DNA of 18,035 nucleotides from UBA6115 sp964346355 (GCA_964346355.1 CAYFUH010000030.1:1-18035); one strand, 5' to 3'. Numbered from the stretch's first letter, positions 7,403 through 14,809 are shown. Numbers and translations: made by a program. The notes: generated by a model from the letters alone, not told the origin.

Positions 7403-8290
7403 TCAATACCAGGTTTGACCAAAAACGTTGATGTAAAACTGGTCCACATAATCGTACAGGTAGGTGTCCGGATGGGTCTGCATGTCCTTGGGCACAGGGG
7501 TGATGTTGCGCTCCTTGCGCTCGGCCTGGCTGTCATAGATGTACTGATAGCGGCGGATGCGCGCGTTGAGGTTGCCCTCCACCGTGTCCAGGATGTATTT
7601 GCCCTCACCCAGCGGCTGCACCGCGGCAACCAAGGCCACGTGCGTGTAGGGTGTGCTGCCCCTGCGGCCGTAGATGATGTAGTAGCCGGGGCGCGGGATG
7701 TTGGACAGCCGGTTGCGGCTTTGGAAGCCTTCAAACAGCTTGGTCTGGGAGGCCTGGCGTACCGCGAATAAGGAGCCGTCTTTCAGGGGCGGCGCGGACT
7801 TGGCGCGGTATTCCTTGTCCATCTCGATGCCGACTTCACTAAACTGGAAGCCCACAAAGGCGCCGCACCAGCCAAAGCCGTTTTTGGCGTGCGGGTTAAA
7901 CCACTGGGTGTATTTGTTGTACTTGGGCAGCGCCTGGTTGTTGGCCTCCGCCCACTCGGCGATGGCGCGGTCGATTACCTGGGTGATCTCCTCCGGCACC
8001 GGTTTTTCCCCCACCTGCACCTCGCAGCGGATGATGACCTCATCCTTCTTGTTGCGGCACAGAACCAGCGTATAGCCTTCCGCCACCGCAGTGATGACGC
8101 CATCCTGGGTGACAGTCGCGATGTCCTCATGCTCGCTCTCCCAGGTGCCTTCCGCACCGAAGGCTTGGCTTGCCTCGCCTTCCTGCATGATGAGCAGGTG
8201 CAAACTGGGCGGGCGCTTGCTGGCGGCAGAAGCAGGCAGCAGAGCCAGGACAAGCAGCAGTGCCGCAAGGGCTGTTGCCAAACGTTTCAT
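7403..8290 (-). CDS. Secreted CHAP-domain protein with Ig-like (BIG2-type) segment, probable cell-wall hydrolase
   Basis: The product is 295 residues. It starts with a clear signal peptide (MKR, a hydrophobic core at 4-20, likely cleavage after ASA around residue 22). Residues about 28-94 resemble a bacterial Ig-like type 2 domain (WESEHEDIATVTQDGVITAV pattern). The rest is a CHAP/NlpC-like papain-fold hydrolase domain: WCGAFV with Cys142, THVALV with His217, and TVEGN with Glu238/Asn240. Such proteins cut peptidoglycan amide or peptide bonds outside the cell. I chose the ATG at 8288-8290 because GGAGG at 8302-8306 suits it; the upstream ATG at 8308 overlaps that site. No convincing promoter is visible. 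A terminator separates it from the secreted SH3 gene upstream. The fold is confident; the substrate bond is not determined. Confidence 0.85.
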   Translation of the reverse strand: MKRLATALAALLLVLALLPASAASKRPPSLHLLIMQEGEASQAFGAEGTWESEHEDIATVTQDGVITAVAEGYTLVLCRNKKDEVIIRCEVQVGEKPVPEEITQVIDRAIAEWAEANNQALPKYNKYTQWFNPHAKNGFGWCGAFVGFQFSEVGIEMDKEYRAKSAPPLKDGSLFAVRQASQTKLFEGFQSRNRLSNIPRPGYYIIYGRRGSTPYTHVALVAAVQPLGEGKYILDTVEGNLNARIRRYQYIYDSQAERKERNITPVPKDMQTHPDTYLYDYVDQFYINVFGQTWY

Positions 8291-8363
8291 GTTAATGTCT
8301 TCCTCCATTGTGCTCTTCGTTTAACAGGATGATTCCAGTCAAGAACACATGTTTAAGGTATCA

Positions 8364-8399
8364 GAAAAGGGGGCGGACTGCAACTTGCGCAGCCCGCCC
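8364..8399 (-). terminator. Rho-independent terminator of the SH3/zinc-ribbon gene
   Basis: An 11-bp stem (8371-8381 with 8389-8399, one G-U pair in the minus-strand RNA, seven-base loop) is followed on the minus strand by CCTTTTC. It lies 38 bases after the stop of the gene ending at 8438. Confidence 0.75.
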
Positions 8400-8437
8400 A
8401 GCATTCATTTCAGCGTCTGTGGGTTTCTTCCGTTTTG

Positions 8438-9133
8438 TTAGTAGCCGCTGGTGAGGAACACACCGCAATACGGGCAATAGTTAAAATTGTTCCCATCCGT
8501 CAACTGTTTGCCGCAGGATGGACAAAAGGCAAACCAGGGGCTTGGCGCAGGAATGCTTGGCATGCCCAGGCGCTGGCTGACCCAGTGATCATGCAGTGTC
8601 ACCGCGTTAATCCAGGCCCGCCTCATGGACCGGTCGCTTGTGGCCGTGCGCGCGTCATAAAATTCCACCTGCACAAAGCCGTTTTCCGCGTCATATACCT
8701 TGACCTGGGTACCGTTTGGCACATTGTATTTGGACATGGCATATTCAGTCCCCGGCCCCCAATAGGCCTTGGCAGCGGATTTTGTTGAATCAATCCCAAG
8801 CAGCGTATCCTGATGCACCGTTTTGATGTCCACGTTCACCCGTTTTAAGCCAGTGTAGGCGCGGTAGCGGGTGCCCCTGACCAGGAAGTCGACTTGTACC
8901 CACCAGATGTCGTTGTGGTTGTCCCAGGCCGCGCTGATGACCTCCACCTGTGTTGTTTGCCAGTCCTTTTGGAAATAGGTGCCCGGCTCGTCATATTGGG
9001 TGCCCGGCCCCGTCCTTGTTGACAGACGCATCGTCAAACTTGCTGTAGTTGCCCCGGCGCTTAAGGTCATCAGCAGGCAGACGCACAGGAGCAGGGAGAA
9101 CAACGCGCCAGCCAACCGTCTGCTTTGACGCAT
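8438..9133 (-). CDS. Secreted double SH3-like domain protein with C-terminal zinc ribbon
   Basis: The product has 231 residues. A signal peptide or signal anchor (MRQSRR then a hydrophobic core at about 8-27) precedes two SH3b-like repeats, about 33-101 and 108-181. Both contain a GPGTxY motif (RTGPGTQY and YWGPGTEY). Such repeats usually bind cell-wall components. The C-terminus carries a zinc-ribbon pattern, FCPSCG (203-208) and YCPYCG (219-224), giving two CxxC knuckles. That is unusual for an exported protein. No typical lipobox is visible. The ATG at 9131-9133 follows AGGTGA and a GGAAGGA stretch. A promoter is predicted at 9182-9211 and a terminator at 8364-8399, so the gene is monocistronic. 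It neighbours a CHAP hydrolase, which suggests an envelope role, but no specific function can be assigned. Confidence 0.75.
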   Translation of the reverse strand: MRQSRRLAGALFSLLLCVCLLMTLSAGATTASLTMRLSTRTGPGTQYDEPGTYFQKDWQTTQVEVISAAWDNHNDIWWVQVDFLVRGTRYRAYTGLKRVNVDIKTVHQDTLLGIDSTKSAAKAYWGPGTEYAMSKYNVPNGTQVKVYDAENGFVQVEFYDARTATSDRSMRRAWINAVTLHDHWVSQRLGMPSIPAPSPWFAFCPSCGKQLTDGNNFNYCPYCGVFLTSGY

Positions 9134-9181
9134 TCAATCACCTATCCTTCCTTATTTTTAGTTGTGTCTTGAGCCGGTTTG

Positions 9182-9211
9182 ATTGTAACAAACAAATCCG
9201 GATGGCGTCAA
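9182..9211 (-). promoter_or_regulatory. Predicted promoter of the SH3/zinc-ribbon gene
   Basis: On the minus strand TTGACG (9206-9211) and TACAAT (9182-9187) are separated by 18 bases. The -10 box has the extended TGn element (TGTTACAAT). The predicted leader is about 40 bases. Confidence 0.65.
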
Positions 9212-9243
9212 GCAAGCGCGCCAGAAAACAGATCGTTTTTTAT

Positions 9244-9263
9244 CCCGGGCTCAGCCGCCCGGG
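9244..9263. repeat. GC-rich inverted repeat of unknown role
   Basis: CCCGGGC (9244-9250) pairs with GCCCGGG (9257-9263) around a six-base loop. Neither strand has a U-tract after the stem, and no gene ends here, so it is not a normal terminator. It lies about 33 bases upstream of the minus-strand -35 box. Confidence 0.5.
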
Positions 9264-9303
9264 AAATCACCCGCCAGGCTGCGTCTATAGGATGGATGAA
9301 CCG

Positions 9304-9332
9304 AAAACCCCGTAAAAACCCTTCCAAAACCC
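9304..9332. repeat. Three AAAACCC direct repeats at exact 11-bp spacing
   Basis: Copies occur at 9304-9310, 9315-9321 and 9326-9332, each 11 bases from the last. The array ends 59 bases before the ppdK -35 box. The A-tracts are in helical phase, which suggests intrinsic DNA bending or a multimeric regulator site. No function is known. Confidence 0.5.
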
Positions 9333-9391
9333 GGTGTGTCACGTGTTCCTGCCGCGTTTTGTACATCTTCAACAAATATCGGCTTGAATCA

Positions 9392-9420
9392 TTGAAAAAT
9401 CGGGTAATTTTATGTATGAT
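9392..9420 (+). promoter_or_regulatory. Predicted sigma-A promoter of ppdK
   Basis: TTGAAA (9392-9397), a 17-base spacer and TATGAT (9415-9420) are a strong match to a housekeeping promoter. The predicted leader is about 60 bases. Confidence 0.75.
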
Positions 9421-9432
9421 AATAGGTGGTGT

Positions 9433-9448
9433 GCGCCTCGGCAGGCGC
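9433..9448 (+). other. 5' leader hairpin of ppdK mRNA
   Basis: GCGCCT/AGGCGC with a four-base CGGC loop lies a few bases from the predicted 5' end of the transcript. It leaves the ribosome-binding site (9472-9478) unpaired. A 5' stabilising hairpin is the simplest reading; this is inference. Confidence 0.4.
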
Positions 9449-9485
9449 CAACTGCCACAAGAGAAGAACCTAAGGAGGAAAACGA

Positions 9486-12122
9486 ATGCCGAAATATGTA
9501 TACCTGTTTACTGAGGGGAATGCCTCAATGCGTAACCTGCTGGGCGGCAAGGGTGCCAACCTGGCGGAAATGATCAACATTGGGTTGCCGGTCCCCCAGG
9601 GGTTTACGGTTACCACGGAAGCCTGCACCAAGTATTATGAGGATGGCAAGACCATCGCGCCGGAAGTCGAACAGCAGATTTATGACGCGATGGAGAAGGC
9701 GGAAAAAATCGCCGGCAAGAAATTTGGCGATATCAATGACCCCTTCCTGGTTTCCGTCCGTTCCGGCTCCCGTGCCTCCATGCCGGGCATGATGGACACC
9801 ATCTTGAACCTGGGCTTAAACGACGTTGCGGTTGAAGGCCTGGCCAAGCTGACCGGCAACGAGCGCTTCGCGTATGACTCCTACCGCCGTTTCATCCAGA
9901 TGTTCTCTGACGTCGTAATGGAGGTGGAGCGCAGGCTGTTTGACGCCGAGCTGGACAAGATCAAGGAAGAAAAGGGCGTGAGCGGTGACACCGATTTAAA
10001 CGCCGAAGACATGAAGGAAGTGGTGCGCCGCTTCAAGGCCATCTACCAGAAGGAAAAGGGCGAGGAATTCCCTCAGGATCCCAAGGTGCAGCTGATGGAG
10101 TCCATCAAGGCTGTGTTCCGCTCCTGGGACAACCCGCGCGCCAACTACTACCGCCGTATGAACGACATCCCCTATGACTGGGGCACCGCTGTCAACGTCC
10201 AGGCTATGGTGTTTGGCAACATGGGCGATGACTCCGGCACAGGCGTTGCCTTTACCCGCAACCCCTCCACCGGTGAGAACAAACTGTACGGCGAGTACCT
10301 GATGAACGCCCAGGGCGAGGACGTGGTCGCGGGCATCCGCACCCCCAACCCCATCATCACCATGCATGAGAGCATGCCCGAGGTGTATGACCAGTTCGTC
10401 AGCATTGCCGAAAAGCTGGAAAAACACTACCGCGACATGCAGGACATGGAGTTCACCATCGAGCGCGGCAAGCTGTACATGCTGCAGACCCGAAACGGCA
10501 AGCGCACCGCTGCCGCCGCCCTGAAAATCGCGGTGGACCTGGTGAACGAAGGCCTGATCAGCGAAGAAGAGGCCGTCTTGAAGGTGGATCCCCTGCAGCT
10601 GGATACCCTGCTGCACCCCAATTTTGACACCAAGGCCTTAGGCGAAGCCACCCCCGTGGCAGCCGGCCTGCCCGCCTCCCCCGGCGCCGGCGCTGGCGAG
10701 GTGTATTTCACCGCGCATGAGGCTGCCCAGGCTGCCAAGAACGGCAAGAACGTGATCCTGGTGCGTGAGGAAACCACCCCTGAGGACATCGAGGGCATGG
10801 ATCTGTCCAAAGCCATCCTCACCGCGCGCGGCGGCATGACCAGCCACGCGGCCGTTGTGGCCCGCGGCATGGGCCGTCCGGCCGTGGTTGGCTGCCATGA
10901 CATCTTCATTGATGAGGCCGCCAAGAAGATGACCACCAACAAGGGTGAAGTCTTCCACGAAGGCGACACCATCAGCATTGACGGCACGTCCGGCAAGGTC
11001 TACCGCGGGCTGATCCCCACAGTGGATGCCGCCGTGACCGGCGACTTCGCCACCCTGATGGACTGGGCCGACAAAGCCCGCCGCCTGAAGGTGCGCACCA
11101 ACGCGGACACCCCGCGTGACACCAAGCAAGCGGTTGAATTTGGCGCCGAAGGCATCGGCCTGTGCCGCACCGAGCATATGTTCTTTGAGGCCAGCCGCAT
11201 TGCCCTGGTCCGCGAGATGATCCTGGCGGACACCGAGGAGCAGCGCCGCGAGGCCCTGCGCAAGATCCTGCCCATGCAGCAAAAGGACTTCGAGGAGATG
11301 TTCATCGCGCTGGAAGGCCGCCCGATGACCGTGCGCTACCTGGATCCGCCGCTGCATGAGTTCCTGCCCCAGAAGAACATGACCGAGGAAATCGATGCCC
11401 TGGCCAAGCAGCTGGGCACCTCCAAGGAAAAGATTATCGAGAAGATTGAAGCGCTGCACGAGTTTAACCCCATGATGGGCCACCGCGGCTGCCGTCTCTC
11501 CGTCACCTATCCTGAAATCGCCGAGATGCAGACCCGCGCCGTGCTGCAGGCTGCGCTGAAGGTGAAAAAGGACACCGGCATGAAGATCGTGCCCGAGATC
11601 ATGATCCCCCTCATTGGCACCAGGAAGGAACTGGCCTATGTCAAGCAGGTGGTCATGGACACAGCGGAGAAGATCTTCAAGGAGCAAAACGACAAGATCG
11701 AGTTCATGGTCGGCACCATGATCGAAATCCCGCGCGCCTGCGTGACCGCGGACGAAGTCGCCGAGGAGGCCGAGTTCTTCAGCTTTGGCACCAATGACTT
11801 AACCCAGATGGGCTTTGGCTTTAGCCGTGATGACGCGACGAAGTTCCTGGATTCCTACTACGAGAAGAAGATTCTGGAGTCCGACCCCTTTGCCCGCCTG
11901 GATCAAAACGGCATCGGCAAGCTGGTTGAGACCGCGATCACCCTGGGCCGCAAAGGCCGCCCCGGCATCAAACTGGGCGTGTGCGGCGAGCACGGCGGCG
12001 ATCCCTCCTCCATCGAGTTCTTCCACAAGGTGGGCCTGGACTATGTGAGCTGCTCTCCCTTCCGCGTGCCGATCGCGCGCCTGGCCGCAGCCCATGCCGC
12101 CATCAACGAGAAAAAAGCGTAA
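9486..12122 (+). CDS. ppdK: Pyruvate, phosphate dikinase
   Basis: PPDK reversibly converts pyruvate, ATP and phosphate to phosphoenolpyruvate, AMP and pyrophosphate in the cytoplasm. In many clostridia it works in glycolysis or anaplerosis. The 878-residue length matches the family. The N-terminal ATP-grasp part starts YVYLFTEGNASMRNLLGGKGANLAEM and continues with VSVRSGSRASMPGMMDTILNLG (89-110). The central swivelling domain has GGMTSHAAVVARGMG (449-463) with the phosphorylated His454. The C-terminal barrel has the GVCGEHGGDP motif with its catalytic Cys near residue 833. The ATG at 9486 follows TAAGGAGG at seven bases. Codons end strongly in C or G (GGC, AAG, CTG, ACC), more than in its neighbours, as expected for a highly expressed gene. 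It has its own promoter and terminator. Confidence 0.98.
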   Translation: MPKYVYLFTEGNASMRNLLGGKGANLAEMINIGLPVPQGFTVTTEACTKYYEDGKTIAPEVEQQIYDAMEKAEKIAGKKFGDINDPFLVSVRSGSRASMPGMMDTILNLGLNDVAVEGLAKLTGNERFAYDSYRRFIQMFSDVVMEVERRLFDAELDKIKEEKGVSGDTDLNAEDMKEVVRRFKAIYQKEKGEEFPQDPKVQLMESIKAVFRSWDNPRANYYRRMNDIPYDWGTAVNVQAMVFGNMGDDSGTGVAFTRNPSTGENKLYGEYLMNAQGEDVVAGIRTPNPIITMHESMPEVYDQFVSIAEKLEKHYRDMQDMEFTIERGKLYMLQTRNGKRTAAAALKIAVDLVNEGLISEEEAVLKVDPLQLDTLLHPNFDTKALGEATPVAAGLPASPGAGAGEVYFTAHEAAQAAKNGKNVILVREETTPEDIEGMDLSKAILTARGGMTSHAAVVARGMGRPAVVGCHDIFIDEAAKKMTTNKGEVFHEGDTISIDGTSGKVYRGLIPTVDAAVTGDFATLMDWADKARRLKVRTNADTPRDTKQAVEFGAEGIGLCRTEHMFFEASRIALVREMILADTEEQRREALRKILPMQQKDFEEMFIALEGRPMTVRYLDPPLHEFLPQKNMTEEIDALAKQLGTSKEKIIEKIEALHEFNPMMGHRGCRLSVTYPEIAEMQTRAVLQAALKVKKDTGMKIVPEIMIPLIGTRKELAYVKQVVMDTAEKIFKEQNDKIEFMVGTMIEIPRACVTADEVAEEAEFFSFGTNDLTQMGFGFSRDDATKFLDSYYEKKILESDPFARLDQNGIGKLVETAITLGRKGRPGIKLGVCGEHGGDPSSIEFFHKVGLDYVSCSPFRVPIARLAAAHAAINEKKA

Positions 12123-12140
12123 AAAAACCTGAACCGACTA

Positions 12141-12178
12141 CAACGCCTCCCGGTTTCCCGGGAGGCGTTGCTCTGTTT
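12141..12178 (+). terminator. Rho-independent terminator of ppdK, shared with the convergent rluF-type gene
   Basis: A perfect 12-bp stem (12141-12152 with 12157-12168, TTTC loop) is followed by GCTCTGTTTT. It is 18 bases after the ppdK stop. The minus-strand gene ends 21 bases away on the other side, but its U-tract (12120-12127) is not adjacent to the stem, so it should serve ppdK best. Confidence 0.85.
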
Positions 12179-12189
12179 TGGCTGTGTGA

Positions 12190-12933
12190 TTATTCTTCAT
12201 CATCCAGGTTGATGCTGGTGTCGTCGGTTGATTTTGCCAGGCTGGCCATCAAGGTGTCCAATTCTTTTTTGGACAGCTCCCGCCAGTGGCCGGGCTGCAT
12301 CTCGCCCAGGCGGATGTTCATGATGCGCACACGGCGCAGGTGCGTCACCTGATAGCCCAGGTACTCACACATCCGTCGGATCTGGCGGTTTAAGCCCTGC
12401 ACCAAAATCAGCCGGAAGGAATGTTGCCCTGTTTGGTGAATCACGCAGGGCAGGGTCATCTGCCCCAGGATGGGCACGCCCGCCGCCATCCGCTGCAAAA
12501 AGCGCGGGGTGATGGGCTTGTCTACCGTAACCAGGTATTCCTTTTCGTGTAAGCCGGTGGCGCGCAGGATGCGGTTGACGATGTCCCCGTCGCTGGTCAG
12601 CAGAAGTAAGCCCTCGCTGTCCTTATCCAGCCGGCCGATGGGAAAGATACGGCCGGGATAGTTGATGTAATCCACAATATTCAGCGGCTCTCTGCGGTCG
12701 GTGGTGCAGATGATGCCGCGCGGCTTAAAAAGCGCCAGGTAGACCTTCTGCCCCGCGCCGTCGAGCAGCACCCCGTTGACCGTCACGCTGGCGCCATAGG
12801 GCACGCGTTCCGCCTTTTGGGCACGGCGGCCGTTGATGGTGACTTTGCCCGCTTCAAGCAGCCTGTCGGCCTCGCGCCTGGAGCAATAGCCGCTGTCTGA
12901 AATATACTTGTTGATGGACCGGTTGTCTTCCAA
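12190..12933 (-). CDS. rluF: 23S rRNA pseudouridine synthase, RluF/RsuA family
   Basis: This cytoplasmic enzyme isomerises a uridine to pseudouridine in structured RNA. E. coli RluF modifies 23S rRNA and also tRNA-Tyr. The 247-residue product has an S4 RNA-binding domain at about 6-50 (INKYISDSGYCSRREADRLL). The catalytic motif GRLDKDS follows (100-106, Asp103), then HEKEYLVTVDKPIT and GLNRQIRRMCEYLGY (180-194). These match RluF better than RluB or RsuA. I chose the TTG at 12931-12933 because AGGAG lies six bases upstream and E. coli RluF starts at the same point. An in-frame ATG at 13002 lies upstream of the predicted promoter and would add residues with no family counterpart. It converges on ppdK and diverges from the AAA+ gene. 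The exact RNA target is not certain. Confidence 0.88.
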   Translation of the reverse strand: MEDNRSINKYISDSGYCSRREADRLLEAGKVTINGRRAQKAERVPYGASVTVNGVLLDGAGQKVYLALFKPRGIICTTDRREPLNIVDYINYPGRIFPIGRLDKDSEGLLLLTSDGDIVNRILRATGLHEKEYLVTVDKPITPRFLQRMAAGVPILGQMTLPCVIHQTGQHSFRLILVQGLNRQIRRMCEYLGYQVTHLRRVRIMNIRLGEMQPGHWRELSKKELDTLMASLAKSTDDTSINLDDEE

Positions 12934-12961
12934 GCTGTTCTCCTGCATTTGTGATGAACCT

Positions 12962-12990
12962 ATCATACGCCTTTTTGATGCATTTTTCAC
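12962..12990 (-). promoter_or_regulatory. Predicted promoter of the RluF-type gene
   Basis: On the minus strand GTGAAA (12985-12990), a 17-base spacer and TATGAT (12962-12967) lie just upstream of the chosen TTG start. Transcription from here would begin downstream of the ATG at 13002, which supports the shorter protein. Confidence 0.55.
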
Positions 12991-13082
12991 CTGAAATTCC
13001 ATATCAGTTCAACCAGTAGTTGAAACTTGCTTGCCAAATGGGTGCTGGTGTTTGCGGCATATCCTGCCTCTCCTCAATTTTT

Positions 13083-13114
13083 TTGACGATCACGCGCGCA
13101 AAGCGTGGTATACT
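13083..13114 (+). promoter_or_regulatory. Predicted extended -10 promoter of the AAA+ ATPase gene
   Basis: TATACT (13109-13114) is preceded by TGG, giving an extended -10 element. The nearest good -35, TTGACG (13083-13088), is 20 bases away, longer than optimal. The predicted leader is about 25 bases. Confidence 0.55.
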
Positions 13115-13144
13115 CAACATAACAAAGCGATCGGAGCAAGTGAT

Positions 13145-14215
13145 ATGGCAAACCGCACAAACGAAATCATCCGCCTTCAAAACCAGATTATTCTGGACAT
13201 GACCCGGCGTAACCTGCTGAAGGTGGGCGATGACCTCTGGGGCCCCATCAGCGATGACACAGTGGAGTTGACGCCCCCGCCCGGCTACCCGCCGGTGCCC
13301 GACGCGCTGGGTGAGGGCAAAAAGGAGCAGGACAAGCAAACGGATGCCCAGAAAAAGCAGGAGCCCCCGCCTCAAAAGGAGGACATGGACACCCTGCTGG
13401 CGGAGCTGAACAGCTATATCGGCCTGGATGTGGTAAAGGCCGAGGTGGAGAGCCTGATCAATCTGGTGAAGGTCAACAAACTGCGCCGTGAACATGAGCT
13501 GCCCACTGAGGAATTATCCCTGCATATGGTGTTCTCCGGCAACCCCGGCACCGGCAAGACCATGATTGCCCGGCTGATGAGCCGCATTTACCACAGTTTG
13601 GGCATCCTGTCCAAGGGGCATTTGGTGGAGGTGGACCGCTCCGGCCTGGTAGCGGGCTATGTGGGCCAGACTGCCATCAAGACCAAGGAAGTGATAGACA
13701 AGGCGCTGGGCGGCGTGCTGTTCATCGATGAAGCCTATGCCCTCAGTACCCGCGGGCCGCAGGACTATGGCCAGGAGGCCATTGAAACCTTGCTGAAAAA
13801 CATGGAGGACCACCGGGATGACCTTGTGGTGATTGTGGCCGGCTATGTGAACCTGATGAACGACTTTGTGCACAGCAACCCGGGGCTGCAAAGCCGCTTT
13901 AACCGCTTTTTGTATTTCCCGGATTACTCGGTGGAAGAGATGGCCGCCATCTTTGAGATGCGCTGCAAGAAGGCAGGCTATCAACTGGATGAGCAGGCTG
14001 ACGAGGTGCTGCGCCGCATCATTTTGGAGGAGAGCGAGGACAACATCGGCTTTGGCAACGCGCGCGGCGTGCGCAACCTGTTTGAACAGGCCATCTCCCG
14101 CCAGGCCAACCGCCTGGCCAAGAAGGACGTGCTGACCCGGGATGAGCTGATGACCCTCACCAAAGAGGATCTGCAAGACGCGCAGGAGGACCTGGACGAG
14201 GAAGCGGAGAAATAA
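13145..14215 (+). CDS. AAA+ ATPase of the CbxX/CfxQ (SpoVK-like) family
   Basis: The family uses ATP-driven rings to remodel protein complexes. Members include Rubisco activases and the sporulation protein SpoVK. The 356-residue product has an N-terminal 80-residue region with a proline- and lysine-rich, low-complexity linker (about 44-77). A single AAA+ domain follows: Walker A GNPGTGKT (132-139), pore-type GYVGQT (171-176), Walker B VLFIDEA (191-197), Arg-finger region SRFNRF (250-255) and sensor-2 region GNARGVRN (304-311). The C-terminus is highly acidic (DLQDAQEDLDEEAEK). I chose the ATG at 13145 because GGAG lies eight bases upstream. An earlier in-frame start would precede the promoter. 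It stands alone between a promoter and a terminator, so its partner cannot be read from context. No Rubisco gene is present. Confidence 0.87.
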   Translation: MANRTNEIIRLQNQIILDMTRRNLLKVGDDLWGPISDDTVELTPPPGYPPVPDALGEGKKEQDKQTDAQKKQEPPPQKEDMDTLLAELNSYIGLDVVKAEVESLINLVKVNKLRREHELPTEELSLHMVFSGNPGTGKTMIARLMSRIYHSLGILSKGHLVEVDRSGLVAGYVGQTAIKTKEVIDKALGGVLFIDEAYALSTRGPQDYGQEAIETLLKNMEDHRDDLVVIVAGYVNLMNDFVHSNPGLQSRFNRFLYFPDYSVEEMAAIFEMRCKKAGYQLDEQADEVLRRIILEESEDNIGFGNARGVRNLFEQAISRQANRLAKKDVLTRDELMTLTKEDLQDAQEDLDEEAEK

Positions 14216-14235
14216 CTGATCGCAAAAATGCACGT

Positions 14236-14277
14236 AAAAGGGCTGGCACAAAATAAATTTGTACCAGCCCTTTTGAT
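14236..14277 (+). terminator. Bidirectional rho-independent terminator between AAA+ and PG-binding genes
   Basis: AAAAGGGCTGG (14236-14246) pairs with CCAGCCCTTTT (14264-14274). After one mismatch, a 5-bp inner stem (14248-14252 with 14258-14262) continues. The plus-strand tail is TTTTGATTT. The minus-strand RNA also ends in UUUU, so it can serve the convergent gene ending at 14314. Confidence 0.88.
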
Positions 14278-14313
14278 TTATATGCTGTTGCCAGCAGTTT
14301 GTGTTGAGTGGAT

Positions 14314-14787
14314 TTACGGCTGGTTGTATTGTCCGTCAGGATTGGTGGGCGCATCGCTCGGCGCATCCGTCATAACCGGCGGCGTGAAGCGCTTGGCCTG
14401 GTCGCTGCGCAGCACAGCCAGGGTTTTTTCGCCCGCGATGCCGTCCGCATCCAAGCCGTTTTGCGTCTGGAAAACCTTGACCGCGGCGGCGGTGCCCTCA
14501 TAATACTTGCCGTCGATCTCCCCGGTATAATAGCCCAATTCCGTCAGGCGCTCCTGCAGTGCAATCACTTCCGGGCCCACAGAGCCATAGCGGTACATGG
14601 GCGCCAACTCCCTGAAGGCCAGGGGCGGCGGCGCCTGAGTGGGCACGGGCGTGGTGGCCGCCAATACCTCATAATCCCGGTTGACCTGGTTTGCGCGGAT
14701 TAAAAAGAAGATGCCAATGAGCAGTAAAACAAAGACCAGCAGAACCTTCCATCCGCTGATTGACCGCCTGGCTTGCTGGTTGCTCAT
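14314..14787 (-). CDS. Membrane-anchored peptidoglycan-binding domain protein
   Basis: The 157-residue product has a short basic cytoplasmic tail and a transmembrane helix at about 13-31. An alanine/proline/threonine-rich spacer follows (43-56). A peptidoglycan-binding type 1 domain covers about 66-127 (YGSVGPEVIALQERL, ELGYYTGEIDGKY, VKVFQTQNGLDADGIAGEKTL). A polar tail ends with DGQYNQP. It should sit in the cell membrane with the domain outside, bound to the wall. There is no catalytic domain, so it is a structural or targeting protein and not a hydrolase by itself. The ATG at 14785-14787 is preceded by AGGAGG four bases upstream. An upstream in-frame start at 14838 lies in the promoter and is rejected. 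It has its own consensus promoter and shares a terminator. Confidence 0.85.
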   Translation of the reverse strand: MSNQQARRSISGWKVLLVFVLLLIGIFFLIRANQVNRDYEVLAATTPVPTQAPPPLAFRELAPMYRYGSVGPEVIALQERLTELGYYTGEIDGKYYEGTAAAVKVFQTQNGLDADGIAGEKTLAVLRSDQAKRFTPPVMTDAPSDAPTNPDGQYNQP

Positions 14788-14809
14788 ACACCCTCCTTGC
14801 TGTTTACAC

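Larger units (their letters stand above)
9134..9485. other. 352-base intergenic region between divergent SH3/zinc-ribbon gene and ppdK
   Basis: Both flanking genes read outward from this region. It holds the minus-strand promoter (9182-9211), a GC-rich hairpin (9244-9263), three phased AAAACCC repeats (9304-9332), the ppdK promoter (9392-9420) and a leader hairpin (9433-9448). No plausible coding sequence, riboswitch consensus or tRNA was recognised. Confidence 0.7.

Noticed and set aside
8310..8345. TTGACT as a -35 box for the CHAP gene
   Set aside because: No acceptable -10 box at 16-19 bases downstream, so I did not list a promoter.
9134..9485. Riboswitch or T-box in the long gap before ppdK
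   Set aside because: No T-box sequence, no terminator/antiterminator pair and no known aptamer pattern was recognised; only the short hairpins listed.
10638..11687. 349-codon open frame antisense to ppdK, with others at 9996-10616 and 10427-10996
   Set aside because: Caused by the strong C/G third-position bias of ppdK. No ribosome-binding site, odd composition rich in His, Gly and Leu, and no recognisable domain.
13003..13029. Imperfect inverted repeat AGTTCAA/TTGAAACT between the rluF-type and AAA+ genes
   Set aside because: It needs a one-base bulge and lies outside the core promoter boxes; too weak to call an operator.
13514..14251. 245-codon minus-strand frame opposite the AAA+ ATPase
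   Set aside because: Reading in antisense to a gene with intact Walker motifs; it would start inside the bidirectional terminator.
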